A stretch of DNA of 64,000 nucleotides. It comes from Durusdinium trenchii (lineage: Eukaryota > Sar > Dinophyceae > Suessiales > Symbiodiniaceae). This document shows, in pieces, positions 1-11,402 of the stretch. The notes below the pieces were generated by a model. That model had not been told where the DNA came from, made no database searches, and saw only the letters and a list, made by a program, of their open reading frames with translations. The DNA lies in NCBI GenBank assembly GCA_963970005.1, contig CAXAMN010015113.1, positions 405,707 through 469,706 on the forward strand, read 5' to 3'. Position 1 is the first letter of the stretch. Every line of letters begins with the position of its first letter. The position numbers and the translations under genes are program-made.

Positions 1-1
1 G

Positions 2-580
2 GTGCTCATTGTCATTGTCAGGCTGCCAATGGACTGTTTGCCGTTGGTCGATGGAGGACAGCAGAAAGTGTACAAGAAGCACTTGTACATGAAGATGAAG
101 AAGAGTGCGTACGGCTTGTGCGATGCACCGCTGCTATGGTTTCAAGAAGCTGCTTCTAGGCTGACAAAGCGTGGTTGGTTGAGCCACCCACTAGATCAGT
201 GCTGCTTCGTGTTGCCATCCAGCAAGGATCAGGGCTTGACAGGCATGTTGATTTTACATGTTGATGACATGTTGCTGGCTGGAAGCATGCAAGATGCTGA
301 ATTTGCACAGGCGGTTGAGTTCCTTCGCAAAGATTTCAATTTTGGCAAATGGGACGAGTTGTCAGAAGATCAGTCGTTGAAGTACTGCGGAGGAACAATC
401 CTGAGGAATCAGCATGGCATTGAGGTCAGCTACGAAGAGTATATCAAGAAGCTCTGTCCGATGACCATCCACAAAGGTCGAAAAGATGAAGACAGTGTGA
501 CACCACAAGAGGTCAGTGCAGCTCGTGGCCTCATAGGAGCACTACAACCCAGGGCACGCCGATCTTGTGCGCTTCGATGA
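2..580 (+). pseudogene. copia reverse transcriptase, C-terminal half (element A)
   Basis: This is a partial reverse transcriptase, which would copy element RNA into DNA inside a virus-like particle. The frame is open from the window edge, so the N-terminal part lies outside. It shows KKSAYGLCDAPLLWF (the copia 'YGL..AP..W' block) at about residues 34-48 and the catalytic palm motif LHVDDMLLAG at about residues 85-94, followed by the KYCGG and YIKKLCP connection blocks. The frame ends at a stop just after GALQ. The expected continuation into RNase H is in another frame starting near base 565, so a frameshift at about 545 breaks the polyprotein. Confidence 0.85.
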
Positions 581-1742
581 GCATTCAGGCGGGTGAAGTT
601 CCAAAGGGCAAGGTGCTGCATCTTCGTGAGTTGAACAAGACATTGCGTTTTGCAAAGTCGAATGCAGCAGTTACATTGAAGTTTCTTGGTTGCCCAGCTG
701 GTGAAAAGAAGCGTGGTCAGGCTAAAAGTCTGAGTGATTTGTGCCTGGTTTGCTATGCAGATGCTGCATTCAGCGTGAGGTCAGATCATACCTCGCAAGG
801 AGGATTCATGATTTTGGCTTGTGAGAAAGGAGTCTTGCAGGGCCAGAAGCGGCCAGCATCCATTGTTGCTTGGAGGTCGTTCAAAGTCCCCAGAGTTTGC
901 AGGAGCTCTTTAGCCGCTGAGTGTCAGGCATGCGCCACAGCCTTGGAGGAGCTCCTCATGGTCAAGACATTTACAGAATGTCTTCGGAGGCCTGGTGTCG
1001 CTTTGAAGGACATCAAGGACAGCCTTTCAGGTGAGTCAGCCATGGTGACAGATTGCAAAGCACTCTTTGACGCTGTGCATCGTGAAACGATTCAGCAAGC
1101 AGCAGACAAACGTGTTGCAATAGAGGGCTTGGTGATCAAAAGTTTGCTGGCAGATTTACATTGTCAGTGGCGTTGGGTTTCAAGTGAACGCCAATTGTCA
1201 GATGGCTTGACAAAGGTTGGAGCTCGACAGAACTTTGTTGAACGATACCGTGGTAGCCACATACAGTTGGTTGCTGATGAAGGGTTCGTTGCTGCAAAGA
1301 AGAAGTCAAAGGAGGAGCGAGCAAAGACGATCCGCGAGACTCGCACCACACGTTCTGACATAGCGCAGAGTTTGATTGCGCTGATCATGGCAGATGAGGT
1401 GACGAAGGCCGCTGCATCCACTCATGATGACTGGAGTTTCGGTAGCTTTGAGGCCCTCATTGTGTCGAGCATTGTTGGAGCATTGACATTGTTGTGGTTC
1501 CTTGGTCGGCTTGTGTTTTCGTGTTGCCCCACCAGAGGTGAGACACAGTCCAAGGCAGATGAAGAGATCGCCCGACTCAAGCTGGAACTCCATGAGCTTG
1601 AGGATGAAATGGAGCGAGAGCGTGAAAGCATCTTGAAGGATCTGGAGAGAGAAGAAAAGAAGAACCATGATTTGAGACAGGAAAACCTCCGGCTTCAAGG
1701 TGAGTTGATGTTGGCGAATGAAGCAGTGCAGGTGTTGAGGAT
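565..1742 (+). CDS. copia RNase H with C-terminal membrane segment and coiled coil (element A)
   Basis: This is the RNase H end of the pol polyprotein, which degrades RNA in the RNA:DNA hybrid. Recognisable blocks are CYADAAFSVRSD (first acidic residue), SIVAWRSFKVPRVCRSSLAAE (the copia 'S.AE' block, second acidic residue), VTDCKALFDAV (third) and RWVSSERQLSDGLTK near the domain end. Beyond it lie a strongly hydrophobic stretch (about residues 295-317, ending FLGRLVF) and a long heptad-rich charged segment (about 330-390). That is a membrane helix and a coiled coil, not usual copia parts. Element B has the same layout. After base 1742 the frame merely reads through the repeat array to a stop at 1842. 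Function of the extension is unknown. Confidence 0.8.
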
Positions 1743-2497
1743 CCACTACGAACCCAGACATACATACATACCTATAGTTTTGTGGGTATGTATGTTTCCT
1801 CAGACATACATACATACCTTTAACATACATACATACCTATAATTTTCTGGGTATGTATGTTTCCCCAGACATACATACATACCTATAATTTTCTAGGTAT
1901 GTATGTTTCCCCAGACACACATACATACCTTTAACATACATACATACCTATAGTTTCTAGGTATGTATGTTTCCCCAGACATACATACATACCTATAATT
2001 TTCTAGGTATGTATGTTTCCCCAGACATACATACATACCTTTATTTTTTAGGCATGTATGGTATGTATGTTTCCCCATACATACATACATACATACCTAT
2101 CATTTTCTAGGTATGTATGTTTCCCCAGACATACATACATACCTATAATTTTCTATACCTTTGACATACATACATACCTCTAGTTTCTAGGTATGTATGT
2201 TTCCCCAGACATACATACATACCTATAATTTTCTCGGTATGTATGTTTCCCCAGACATACATACCTATAATTTTCTAGGTATGTATGTTTCCCCAGACAC
2301 ACATACATACCTTTATCATACATACATACCTATAGTTTCTACTATGTATGTTTCCCCCGACATACATACATACCTATAATTTTCTAGGTATGTATGTTTC
2401 CCCAGACATACATACATACCCTTAACATACATACATACCTGTAGTTTCTAGGTATGTATGTGTCCCCAGACATACATACCTATAATTTTGGAAGATA

Positions 2498-2570
2498 CAT
2501 GGGGGGGGAGGCAGGGGATGCCTGCTAGATACCTAGTAACCTCCGAAAACAAGGTATGTATGTTACCCCA
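2498..2570 (+). repeat. G-rich block inside the hairpin array, copy 1
   Basis: A block starting with GGGGGGGGAGGCAGGGGATG and running through a 'GCCTGCTAGATACCTA' stretch to 'CCGAAAACAAGGTATG'. It recurs almost unchanged at 5124-5200, about 2.6 kb away. A shorter relative, GGGGGGGGAGGTCACGG, starts near 3829. This suggests segmental duplication of a composite unit, not growth by single hairpin units alone. Confidence 0.85.
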
Positions 2571-3007
2571 GACATGCATACATACCCTTAACATACATAC
2601 ATACATACCTCTAGTTTCTAGGTATGTATGTTCCCCCAGACATACATACATACCTATAATTTTCTAGGTATGTCTGTTTCCCCAGACATACATACATACC
2701 TTTAACATACATACAGACCTCTAATTTTCTAGGTATGTATGTTTCCCCCAGACATACATACATACCAATAACAGACATACATACCTGTCATTTTCTAGCG
2801 ATCTATGTTTCCCCACACATACAAACATGACGTCATACACACGTTTAATACCCATGCGTCATACACACGCAGACATACATACCTGTCATTTTTTCTAGCG
2901 ATGATGTGTCCCCACACATACATACATGACGTCATACACATGTCTAATAGCCATGCGTCATACACACGTGTAATTTTCTCGGTGTATCTGTTTCGTCACG
3001 AACATGC

Positions 3008-3094
3008 AGCAGCGGTGAGGGTTGTCACTCATAAATCGCGGGAGGGGGTGCGGAGCGCGCCCCTTCGCGCGTCGACGACTGTGCAACGTATGTC
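3008..3094 (+). repeat. GC-rich block in the array, copy 1
   Basis: This block carries GTCACTCATAAATCGCGGGA and a GACTGTGCAACGTATGT end. It recurs at 3340-3456 with an extra insert of about 30 bases rich in CCCCCGCGGGGCGAGCG. In both copies the neighbours are hairpin units mixed with a CATACACACGTCTAATAC element. Confidence 0.8.
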
Positions 3095-3339
3095 TCATAC
3101 ATACATACCAACAACAGACATACATACCTGTCATTTTCTAGCGATGTATGTTTCCCCACACATACATACATGACGTCTTACACATGTCTAATACCCATGC
3201 GTCACACACACGCAGACATACATACCAGTCATTTTCTAGTTTCCCCACACATACAGACATTACGTCATACACACGTCTACTACCCATGCGTCATACACAC
3301 GTCTGCTTTCTAGGTGTGTCTGTGTCGTCACGAACATGC

Positions 3340-3456
3340 AGCAGCGGTCAGGGGTGTCACTCATAAATCGCGGGAGGGGGTGCGGGGGAGGGCACAGCGC
3401 CTCCCCCGCGGGGCGAGCGAAGCGAGCCCCTTCGCACGTCGAGGACTGTGCAACAT
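3340..3456 (+). repeat. GC-rich block in the array, copy 2 (with insert)
   Basis: Second copy of the block at 3008-3094. It is longer because it contains a GGGCGAGCGAAGCGAGCCCC imperfect palindrome that the first copy lacks. Sequence on both sides matches the first copy. Confidence 0.8.
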
Positions 3457-5123
3457 ATGTTTGATAACCTATTACTACCCCTGCCTCGAATGATGCGACG
3501 CCTCGGTCTGGGCAGGGCCGGGTATGTTTCCCCAGACATACATACCATACACACCTATCATTTTCTAGGTATGTATGTTTCCCCAGACATACATACATAC
3601 CAATAACAGACATACATACCTGTCATTTTCTAGCGATGTCTGTTTCCCCACACATACATACATTACGTCATACACACGTCTAATACCCATGCGCCAAACA
3701 CCATGAGACTTACATCCATTCATACAGACATACTTCAATGCCCCCTCCATGGTCACGGGCCCTCACAGACATACACGCACGCATGCATACATACATACGT
3801 ACATACATACCTGCCTTGGGGGGGGAGGTCACGGAGAGGAGCATGCTTCATTGTGTGAGACAGTCCACGTTCATGTATACGCACATCCCGAGAATGCCAC
3901 ATATCTCTCTTCCTCCTTATACTGCCTTCAAGGTCAAGGGCGTGATTGTTGCAGGGAAAATGCATACTTGAAGGTAATCTCTGTTTGGCCGACATACCCA
4001 TACCTCCTCGGTGTGTGTTTCTGGGAACGGATATACATTAAACAACTAACGGTCTGTATCTGCATGGGAAACATACATACCGGAATATTGTGGGTAGGTA
4101 TGTTTCTGCGAACCATACATATTTCAATCTCACGGGTATGTATGTTTCTCAGACCACGTACATACCTCCAAGTCCTAGGTATATATGTTTGTGGGACACA
4201 GACATACCTGGATAATAATGAGTATGTATGTTTGTGGGAAACATGCATACCGAGACACTCATGCGTATGTATCTTCCTGGGAAACATACATACCTCAAAC
4301 TGGGAGCCCTGCGAAACACACAGACCTCGCTTTTTACCTGATGCTATGTCTCCGAGGAACACTCATACCCGTGCTTTTGAGGTCTGTACGTTCGGACAAT
4401 ACATACATACATACATACATGCCTCTTCTTTTCTAGGTATATATCTTTCCCCAGACATCCATACATACCATACATATCTCTTATTTTCTAGGTATGTATG
4501 TTTCCCCGCCGGACATACATACATACTGGGTATGTACGACTCTTCTATGTATCCGAGAAACGAACATACCCGTGCTTTTGAGGTATGTACGTTTGGACCA
4601 TGCATACATACATACATACCTCTTCTTTTCTAGGTATGTATGCTTCCCCAAACATACATACATACCATACATACCTCTAATTTTCTAGGTATGTATGTTT
4701 CCCCGGACATTCATACATACTGGGTATGTATGACTCTTCTATGTCTCCCAGAAACATACATACCCGTGCTTTTGATGTATGTACGTTTGGACCATGCATA
4801 CATACATACATACATACCTCTTCTTGTCTAGGTATGTATGTTTCCCCAGACATACATACATACCAGACATTCCTGTCACTTTCTAGGTATGTATGTTTCC
4901 CCGGACATACATACATACTGGGTATGCTTTGAAGGTATGTACCTTTGGACCATGCATACATACATACATACATACATACCTCTTCTTGTCTCGGTATGTA
5001 TGTTTCCCCAAACATACATACATACCATACATACCTCTCATTTTCTAGGTATGTATGTTCCCCAGAAACATACATACCCCTGATTTTGAGGTATGTACCT
5101 TTGGACCATACATACATACATAC

Positions 5124-5200
5124 ATACCTAGTTGGGGGGGGAGGCAGGGGATGCCTGCTAGATACCTACTAACCTCCGAAAACAAGGTATGTATGTTACC
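5124..5200 (+). repeat. G-rich block at the end of the hairpin array, copy 2
   Basis: Second copy of the block at 2498-2570, differing at a single position over the core (CTAGTAACC versus CTACTAACC). It closes the array: the last GTATGTATGTTACCCC unit follows it directly and unrelated sequence begins at about 5200. Confidence 0.85.
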
Positions 5201-8040
5201 CCCCTGGGGTTCTTCCTCTGAGGATCGGTGCTGTTTCAGGACCTGCAGTCATGACAGCTCCAGGGCCGATCTACGTGACTCCCTCCGGTGAATGCTGGCA
5301 TCGAACTCGCACATGTGGTGGGTCGAACAGTGTCTGCAAAAGACCATGCAACAGGTGCAATCCTGGCTAAGCTGTCACCGATGTGAGTTTTCGGCACGAA
5401 AACCTCGAGACGATCGATGCCGATGTGTTGCATGTTTGTTTGTGCGCTCAAGCAAGGGCGGGCGCGCATTTCGCTTGAAGCCAAGACGGCTCGCCTCCCG
5501 TGAAAAGATGTGCGCTTGAGAGGTGCATTCGGTTCCTGAACTTCGTGTGTCAAGGGATCATTTGTTGAAATCAATTTTGCCACCGCCACCGGACCAACGT
5601 GATCTAAAACCGATCCCGAAGCACAAACAAATCCAACAACCTTAAACAATCCCGAAAGCCTATAAGCAAATCCAACCCTAAACACCACCAACCAGACTAT
5701 TTGCTTGTTTTTGGAAGCCTCGAGGTCCTTTCATGCCAGCAGGCGCCGGCTGGTTCCTCAGTTTTGAGAGGCATGTTAGTTTGTTTGGGGCCGGTTACTT
5801 TTTTTAATTTGTGACTACATTCCGAGAAACACCACCAGGCTTGTCAAGTAGATCATGCTTGAAAAGGTGTTCATTAGACCATTGGATATGTTCATGGCCT
5901 TGATATGCCTTGATTGTACCAGCTCATCTTTGTGTCGTGTGGTTGTTTTATTGGGTGTTTCAAGCGGCTGCTATGCGTTCTTGGTGTCTTGGATCAAGAG
6001 TGTCCGATCTCACCACTTGGTTTCTTCTCACGTGTGATGATTTGAAAAACCGTCCTCGTTTTTGTTAAGAGCGCCTTCCGGAGCCGTTTTGGTTCCTAGC
6101 GTCTCGGCTGCTGATCGCCGCTCTGGGGGCTGCCTGCGTGCGCCCGCGATGGCTTCTCTTCCGATCGAGAGCTCGAGCAAAGCAATGAAGCGACTGGCAG
6201 CACGGTCGACGGTCCCTGGTGAAGAAACACGCAAATGGAATGACCAGCAAACTTCTCGAAGATCATAGAAGGGCCCACCCAAGTTTCAAGATGTTCAAGA
6301 AGGATGTCCCTCAAAGGGGAAACGGTTTTCCAAAGTCTTCCATTCATTGCCATTCGCGTTCTTGCGGAGGGGGATCCTGCATGAATGCGAACCTCTGCTT
6401 GTCCACGTCTTGTTTTGAGTGTGTGTGTGTCATGCTTTTGACATACATGGGTACTGTACTGTACTCCTTGCACATTCTTTCACTCCTCCTCAGGCTATGG
6501 GTCGTGTTCTCTAATCCTGGCAAGTTGTCCAACATCCAGGAATAACACACCGCGTGAAATCCTGATTGCACCATTCTCGTCACTCAATCAGTCCTTTTGC
6601 CTCTTGAGCTGATTAATTTTGTCCCTGACCCTTCCATGGCGTACTGAATTTTGCGCTTTTTGAAGCTGTTTGATCGTTCTCTCCTTTGCTTTGGACTTCG
6701 TGAAGCTGGCCCTTGAAAGAACAGCTCCTTAGAAGCTGCAATCAGCATGACGGAGAGTTTGCGGCATTCCCTTCTCCAATCATCCGGTATGCTTGCAATC
6801 TTGGCTTTCTTGTTCGACAAATCCTCCACTCAAAAACGAGGCTAAAGTGAACACCTTCTCGCTGTAGTCTCGGTGTAAGAGAGCTAATTGTTGAAGCAGA
6901 GAGCTAACATTAGGTTGGAGGCCATCGCCAAAAAAGGGGGAGGCCATCGCTTAACATAGAGAGATGGCATCGACGCTGTTGGCGAGCCGTCTCTAAGCAT
7001 CGACGGACGATCGCAGGCTTTCTCCGTGCGAAACGTGATGTGCTCTCCATTCAATCCACTTCTCCTCCGGTGGATTCATACGCTTTTTCTTCAGTGCGGG
7101 CTCACACAGAAGTGCATTTCTGCCATCAACTTGTAGCATAAAAGGCCACTAGATGAGCAAGCATGGAAATTGACGGAGCATGGTTCCTCCTCCTCAATTT
7201 CAGGCTTCGACTTTGCCCCCATACTCGCCCATGCCTCCGAGCTTGCCCTCAAGCGTGACCATTTGAAGAAGTTGTTTGGCTAGTTACTAGCTTGATATCA
7301 GCCACGCTCCTCGACTCTCCACATCAACAGCTTCTGTCCTCTTCAACCACTTCTCCGTGTCCAAGAGATTGCAGGTTTAAGGTCGGCGATCGGTTTGTAT
7401 TCGATCGGTTGAAATGTAAAGAGCTGGTGCCCCGCCCTGTCCACCCCGACAGTTGTCACCAACTGTCTTCCACTCAAGGAGTCTGTAGAAAGAAAGCGTT
7501 TCGCTATGCCTCTCAAGGCACATTCGCTCAAGTTCTAATTCAGAACAGAACGGCAGCTGTAGATCGCATGACCAGCGCAGCTGCAGACGAGTAGATTAGA
7601 TCGCATGGAGGGACTCCTCACAACGAGCAGAGACTCCTTCCCACTCCTTCCGACGTGTTGTCCGCACCACGCCGATGCCGAACCGGGCGTGTTTTGCTTT
7701 GGTCCGGACCGAACGCATGTCTCGGCGTTCGACGCGAGGCGCAGTGTGCTGGGCGGGCTCTGTCGCACACAAGGATGTGCGTTTTGGGGGGGGGTCATCT
7801 CTTCATGTTATCCATCTTATTGGTGGAGGGAAAATGGGATCCGTTACTCACTAAATACTTCCTCCGCATGGTATGCACTTGTTTGTTTGTGATTCAGCAA
7901 TGTAGTTGCACAGTTGAGTCAATACGCCTTCCCTCTCCAGCTTAGCACCCTCCAAGAAAATCACTGGTGTCTCCAACCCTCTTGATCAAATTCACACGGG
8001 TGTCGGAGCAAAGTGTCTTGAATGTATTATTTATGTACAG
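5201..8040. other. No recognisable gene
   Basis: Ordinary mixed-composition DNA. Open frames are short (up to about 150 codons) and none shows a domain I know. A TTGGAGGCCATCGC dispersed repeat sits at 6911-6952. Exons with non-canonical splice sites could be hidden here but I could not support any. Confidence 0.5.
6911..6952 (+). repeat. TTGGAGGCCATCGC dispersed repeat
   Basis: TAGGTTGGAGGCCATCGCC is followed, after an A/G run, by a second GGAGGCCATCGC. The same word occurs near 37.4 kb, 40.0 kb, 47.9 kb (opposite strand) and 49.95 kb. Confidence 0.75.
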
Positions 8041-8280
8041 TGCAACAAGAGTTGAAGGCAACCTCAATCCAACTCTATCAGTAAAGCACTCGAAGTCTTC
8101 ACTGACTCAACGACACACATAGTGCACGCTCAATCGCACACTTTCACCATGGCGCGCCGCCAGCTCAAGTAAGTGACCCTCCCATGACTCGGGCCGAAAC
8201 ACGGCATGTCGACATGTCTCGACCTATGACTCAACTCCTGGAACCTTAAGATTCTGGAGGAATCTTCACACAGTGGAAAA
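8041..8280 (-). repeat. 3' LTR of element B
   Basis: Direct repeat of 14718-14952. On the plus strand it begins TGCAACAAGAGTTGAAGGC, so the element's own strand ends in CA as expected. The other end lies somewhere between TTCA (8268) and GGAAAA (8280), because both copies continue to match to 8280. Confidence 0.85.
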
Positions 8281-8296
8281 GGTGGTCAAAATGAAT

Positions 8297-8988
8297 TCAC
8301 TCCACAGCTTCATCACCATTTGTGTCTTCATTCCACCCATGAGGTGGTGTTGGGACTTCGCCGCTTGTTTCATCTTGCAGTCGTTGCCAACAAATGCGAC
8401 ACATGCCATCCTTGTTGAGAATGCGAGAACTCGTTCTGAAGCTATGGCAGTCATTGTAAACATGCCATCTGGTGCCACCTTCGGTGTAAAAGCACTGCCC
8501 CACGCGCATCCTCACGAGACGTGTACGAATCCTCAACAATTCATCACGAGATTCTTCGATCTCATTGCGCAGCTCTGCTGCTGTACGGTCCTCAACATGT
8601 AAATGATCTGCTGCCATATCGTCCTGATGTCTTTTGTCCTGCATATGCACGATCAACAGCACCATATGCCACGGCCGGAATGCCAATCAACAGCGGCACA
8701 ACGGTCACAACAAAACCATAGCTGCCATAGCTGAAAAAGAAGTCAAGCCAAGCGTTTTCATCACTCAGCTCTTCAGTTTCATTCATTGCCTTTGCCCTTG
8801 ATGCACTGCTCATTGCAACAAAAAATTGAAATCCTAGCTGCCACATTGTTTGTGTATCCAAAGGTCCGGGCTGTGGATTCTTGTCGTGACTCTTTGTCTT
8901 TCTTCTTTGCGGTGTAGCTGCTGATGCTTCGCACAATGCTCAACCAACCACTGCGAAGCATCTCAACCATCTGCTGTCTGGTGTGCAA
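8297..8988 (-). pseudogene. Element B 3' module: membrane helix, coiled coil, Cys/His-rich tail
   Basis: This is what lies between RNase H and the 3' LTR, read through two or more frames. First comes a Lys/Glu-rich stretch (YTAKKKDKESRQES), then a membrane-like helix (YGFVVTVVPLLIGIPAVAYG). After that come a heptad-like charged region (AAELRNEIEESRDELLRIR) and a compact Cys/His set: WHVYNDCHSF, then MCRICWQ. That spacing looks like a small zinc-binding fold. Element A has the helix and the coiled coil in the same order. Frameshifts separate the pieces, so the present copy is broken. I do not recognise the module from standard copia elements. Confidence 0.6.
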
Positions 8989-9680
8989 CTGCTGTCTGGT
9001 CCGTCGGCCAACATTCGTTCACTGCTAACCCACCTAAGTTCCGTCTTGAGACGACGAATTTCTTCTTTGATGCGAAGGATCTCTATTCCAGCTCGTTTGT
9101 CAGCTGAACTTCCAATGCCATCCTCCTTCAAGCTGTCGTACAAAGCTTTGGCATCGATGATGATTGCCGAGCTTCCACAATCTGCGGCTGTGGACTCTGC
9201 TCTTGGATCAAGGTCTGGCTCAACCATCAATGCTATCATCGATTTGACCAGCATCAATTCATCCATTGCTGCTGCACAAGCCTGACTCTCTGCACTGAGA
9301 CTTGATCTGCACACACGAATCAACTTGAATGACCTCCAGCTAATCAAGCTGTATGGAACATGCTCACCCTTCAATGCTCTCTTCGAGGTCATCACCACAA
9401 CATAACCTCCTTGGGAACTGCCGTCACTCCTGACATTGAATGCTGCATCTGAGAAACACAACAGACATAGGTCATCCAACCCATTGCACACTGCTGTCAT
9501 GTTCAACTTGACATCCGATGCCTGCTTGCCAAAACGTAATGCTTTGTTCAAGTCTGTAAGGAGTTCAACTGTTGCCTTGTTGATGTTGGATGCTGTCAAC
9601 GAAGTCGATGCACTCAGGTAAGGACACCCCTGGCCGGCTGGCCATTGCAAAGCACCGATGAGAGCTCGTGCTTTGGACAC
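8940..9680 (-). pseudogene. copia RNase H (element B)
   Basis: RNase H domain of the pol polyprotein. Visible blocks are ARALIGALQWPA at the RT connection, CFSDAAFNVRSD, ISWRSFKLIRVCRSSLSAES, IIIDAKALYDSL and ELRWVSSERMLADG. The acidic residues of the active site (D in SDAAF, E in SAES, D in IDAKAL) are present. Right after LADG a small deletion shifts the frame into a short unrelated tail, and the true continuation resumes in another frame at about 8988. The upstream RT lies in a different frame as well. Confidence 0.85.
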
Positions 9681-10029
9681 CTCGGCTGGTGTCAGGGAAT
9701 CCTGAGCGCTTCTTCCTTTTTTGGATTGTCACTCGCACCACCTTCTTCATGTAGCCCTCGAAGTCAAGGCTCACTGTTTCACCCTTCTTTGCAATGCGTT
9801 CTCCACAGTAAATGATGTCTTCTTTCTCCTTCAATTCTTGCCACTTTCCAAAATCAAAAGCGGTCTTGATCTTCTGTAGAACTTGCACTGCTTCTTGATC
9901 ACGCATGTTGACACTCAACAACAAGTCGTCTACGTGCAAAATGATCAACCCAACCAATGTCATGGCAGAATTGTACGTCATGTATGTGCACTTGCATAAC
10001 CTGCGCCTTTTGAATCCCAATGTTCTCAA
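9565..10029 (-). pseudogene. copia reverse transcriptase palm (element B)
   Basis: This carries the catalytic block IILHVDDLLLSVNMRDQEA at about residues 28-46 and the following IIYCGERI and YMKKVVRVTIQK blocks, which parallel LHVDDMLLAG, KYCGG and YIKKLCPMTIHK in element A. The frame is lost after GFPDTSR, where it should join RNase H. The preceding 240 bases (10030-10268) should encode the 'SAYGLCDAP' part of the RT and do so only in fragments. Confidence 0.85.
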
Positions 10030-10267
10030 CCTTTGATCAGCCTCACGCCATCACAACAAAGGAGCGTCACACAAACCGTAAGCTGATTTGCGCATCCTCA
10101 TGGATGTAGGGCCTTTTGATCCCCACATAGCTGAACAATCTGCTGGCAACTTGACAATGATCTCACGATCATTTCTGTTGCACCGGACAGAAACGCTGCT
10201 CTAGAAATGCTGCTCTGCCGAAAATGGTCCACTGCAAAACTGGGGTCAATGGTCAATGCCAACAGAA

Positions 10268-10468
10268 TCATTGTTGATGTCTTGTTTGCTGTTGGGGATG
10301 CTTTCTCCAGGTTGAGGCAATCTGGATCCTCATAACCTCTGAGGACAAGTCTGGATTTCTCACTTTTCGCTGGAACTCACCTTTCGGAGGCTTCCACACC
10401 AACACCCATCTTGCGGAAATCATTCTGCTCCTCTCCCAGCTCAGCAAATTCCCAAACTTTGTTGTCAA
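10268..10468 (-). pseudogene. copia RT N-terminal fragment (element B)
   Basis: A short frame with RMISARWVLVWKPPKGEF, matching the 'ARWV.TWK' opening of copia reverse transcriptases, then VRNPDLSSEV. Frames on either side carry the neighbouring parts, so this is one slice of a frameshifted RT. Confidence 0.7.
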
Positions 10469-11217
10469 AGTATTGTCGTAGTTCCTGTTGTTTTGCCTTG
10501 ATCATCTCTTCTTTTTCAGCCAATGTCATGCGCTTCTCACTCACCTCTGCCTCTGCTAAAAATGCTTCATCCAGTTTCAAACTCACCATCAATGAGTCGC
10601 CAGCCTTTGGGTAATGTGCCGGCTTCCATCTCAACGATGAAGGCGTCATCAACAAAGAGATCCTCATCACTGTCTGGAACTGGAATGCTGCTTGCATTTC
10701 TCGCACGCTTCAATGCCATCTCAGAAAGGTCTCCTTCTGCTTCTCTTTTGTGTTCTTCACCTATGAGGGAAGGAGGACATTGTGGAACATCTGTAGAAGG
10801 CGAACCTGTAGACATCGGTTTGTCTGTCAATGCTTCATTGCGACCACGTTGGTACATCAGAACTGCCCCTGGCATCTCTGAGTCTGGAACTCCTTGTTCT
10901 CCTTCATGGTCGGAAGGAACTTCTGTTGGTTCATCTTCCTCATTTTCTTGGTCATCCATGAGATCCTCAATCTCATGTTCTTCTCTTTGCATCACATCTT
11001 TGAACTGGGTCGTGCTCCTGGCTCTCAATGACTTCAGTATCCGGAAGCGCTTTCTGGGTATCCACAGTCGAACTTGGTGAGGCGAGCACCTGAGGAGTAC
11101 GGCACAACCAGAGAACGCCCGTTGTTTGCCCTCATCGTCCTTCTCCGCCACACCACGGGTACGTCCACGCCACTGGTTCTGAAGGATGGGTTGGACCTCT
11201 GAATGCGCCAGTAGCAC
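10377..11217 (-). pseudogene. Integrase-RT linker (element B), two frames
   Basis: Two overlapping frames (11217-10567 and 10706-10377) hold the acidic, low-complexity linker between integrase and RT. It includes an EEHEIEDLMDDQENEEDEP stretch and then QQELRQYFDNKVWEFAELG, which leads into the RT. This region is poorly conserved among copia elements, so it is identified by position and by the closing block. Confidence 0.6.
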
Positions 11218-11402
11218 ATCTGTCCAACCACAATGCGATGCTTTGTCCTCTTGAAGTTCTGTTGCATTGCTCGACGAAGTCTTGCACCAGAATCTGCTTT
11301 CAAGAAGGCCATTTGTGCAGCGAGGCGTTTGGCCTGAATTTGGTTGAAATCTAATGGATCATTCATGGGCGACAAATCGGGATTGAACACTGCCGATGTC
11401 AA
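11034..11402 (-). pseudogene. copia integrase C-terminal part (element B)
   Basis: Contains LRRAMQQNFKRTKHR and VGQMCYWRIQRSNP, the 'G..CYYWR' signature that follows the integrase core in dinoflagellate copia elements. It overlaps the core frame (11359-11787) by a few codons, marking a frame change. Confidence 0.65.

Larger units (their letters stand above)
1..1742 (+). mobile_element. Ty1/copia element A, 3' part only
   Basis: This is the downstream half of a copia-type LTR retrotransposon. It enters from the left edge inside the reverse transcriptase and runs through RNase H into a C-terminal extension with a membrane segment and a coiled coil. The same domain order appears in element B (8041-14952), and the RNase H regions are clearly related, so A and B belong to the same family. 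No 3' LTR follows. Coding sequence stops where the ATACATAC hairpin array begins, so the array has replaced or displaced the end of the element. Confidence 0.85.
1753..5200. repeat. ATACATAC hairpin minisatellite array
   Basis: Dozens of copies of a unit of about 46 bases. The arms GGTATGTATGT and ACATACATACC flank a short TTCCCCAG-type loop, and units are joined by an AT-rich linker such as TATAATTTTCTA. Each unit could fold into a stem of about 11 base pairs on either strand. The first kilobase is nearly uniform. From about 3.7 kb the units diverge, with loops such as TTTGTGGGAAAC and longer linkers. Both strands stay open in several frames because the unit lacks stops, so predicted peptides rich in MYV and HTYI are artefacts. 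Blocks of unrelated sequence lie inside (see the duplicated blocks). Confidence 0.9.

Noticed and set aside
1800-5170. Many open frames with MYVSP and HTYIP peptides in the hairpin array
   Set aside because: They follow the repeat unit on both strands and in several frames; there is no independent coding signal.
1753-5200. CRISPR-like array (palindromic repeats with spacers)
   Set aside because: The linkers are themselves repeated (TATAATTTTCTA), not unique spacers, and the context is a eukaryotic nuclear genome.
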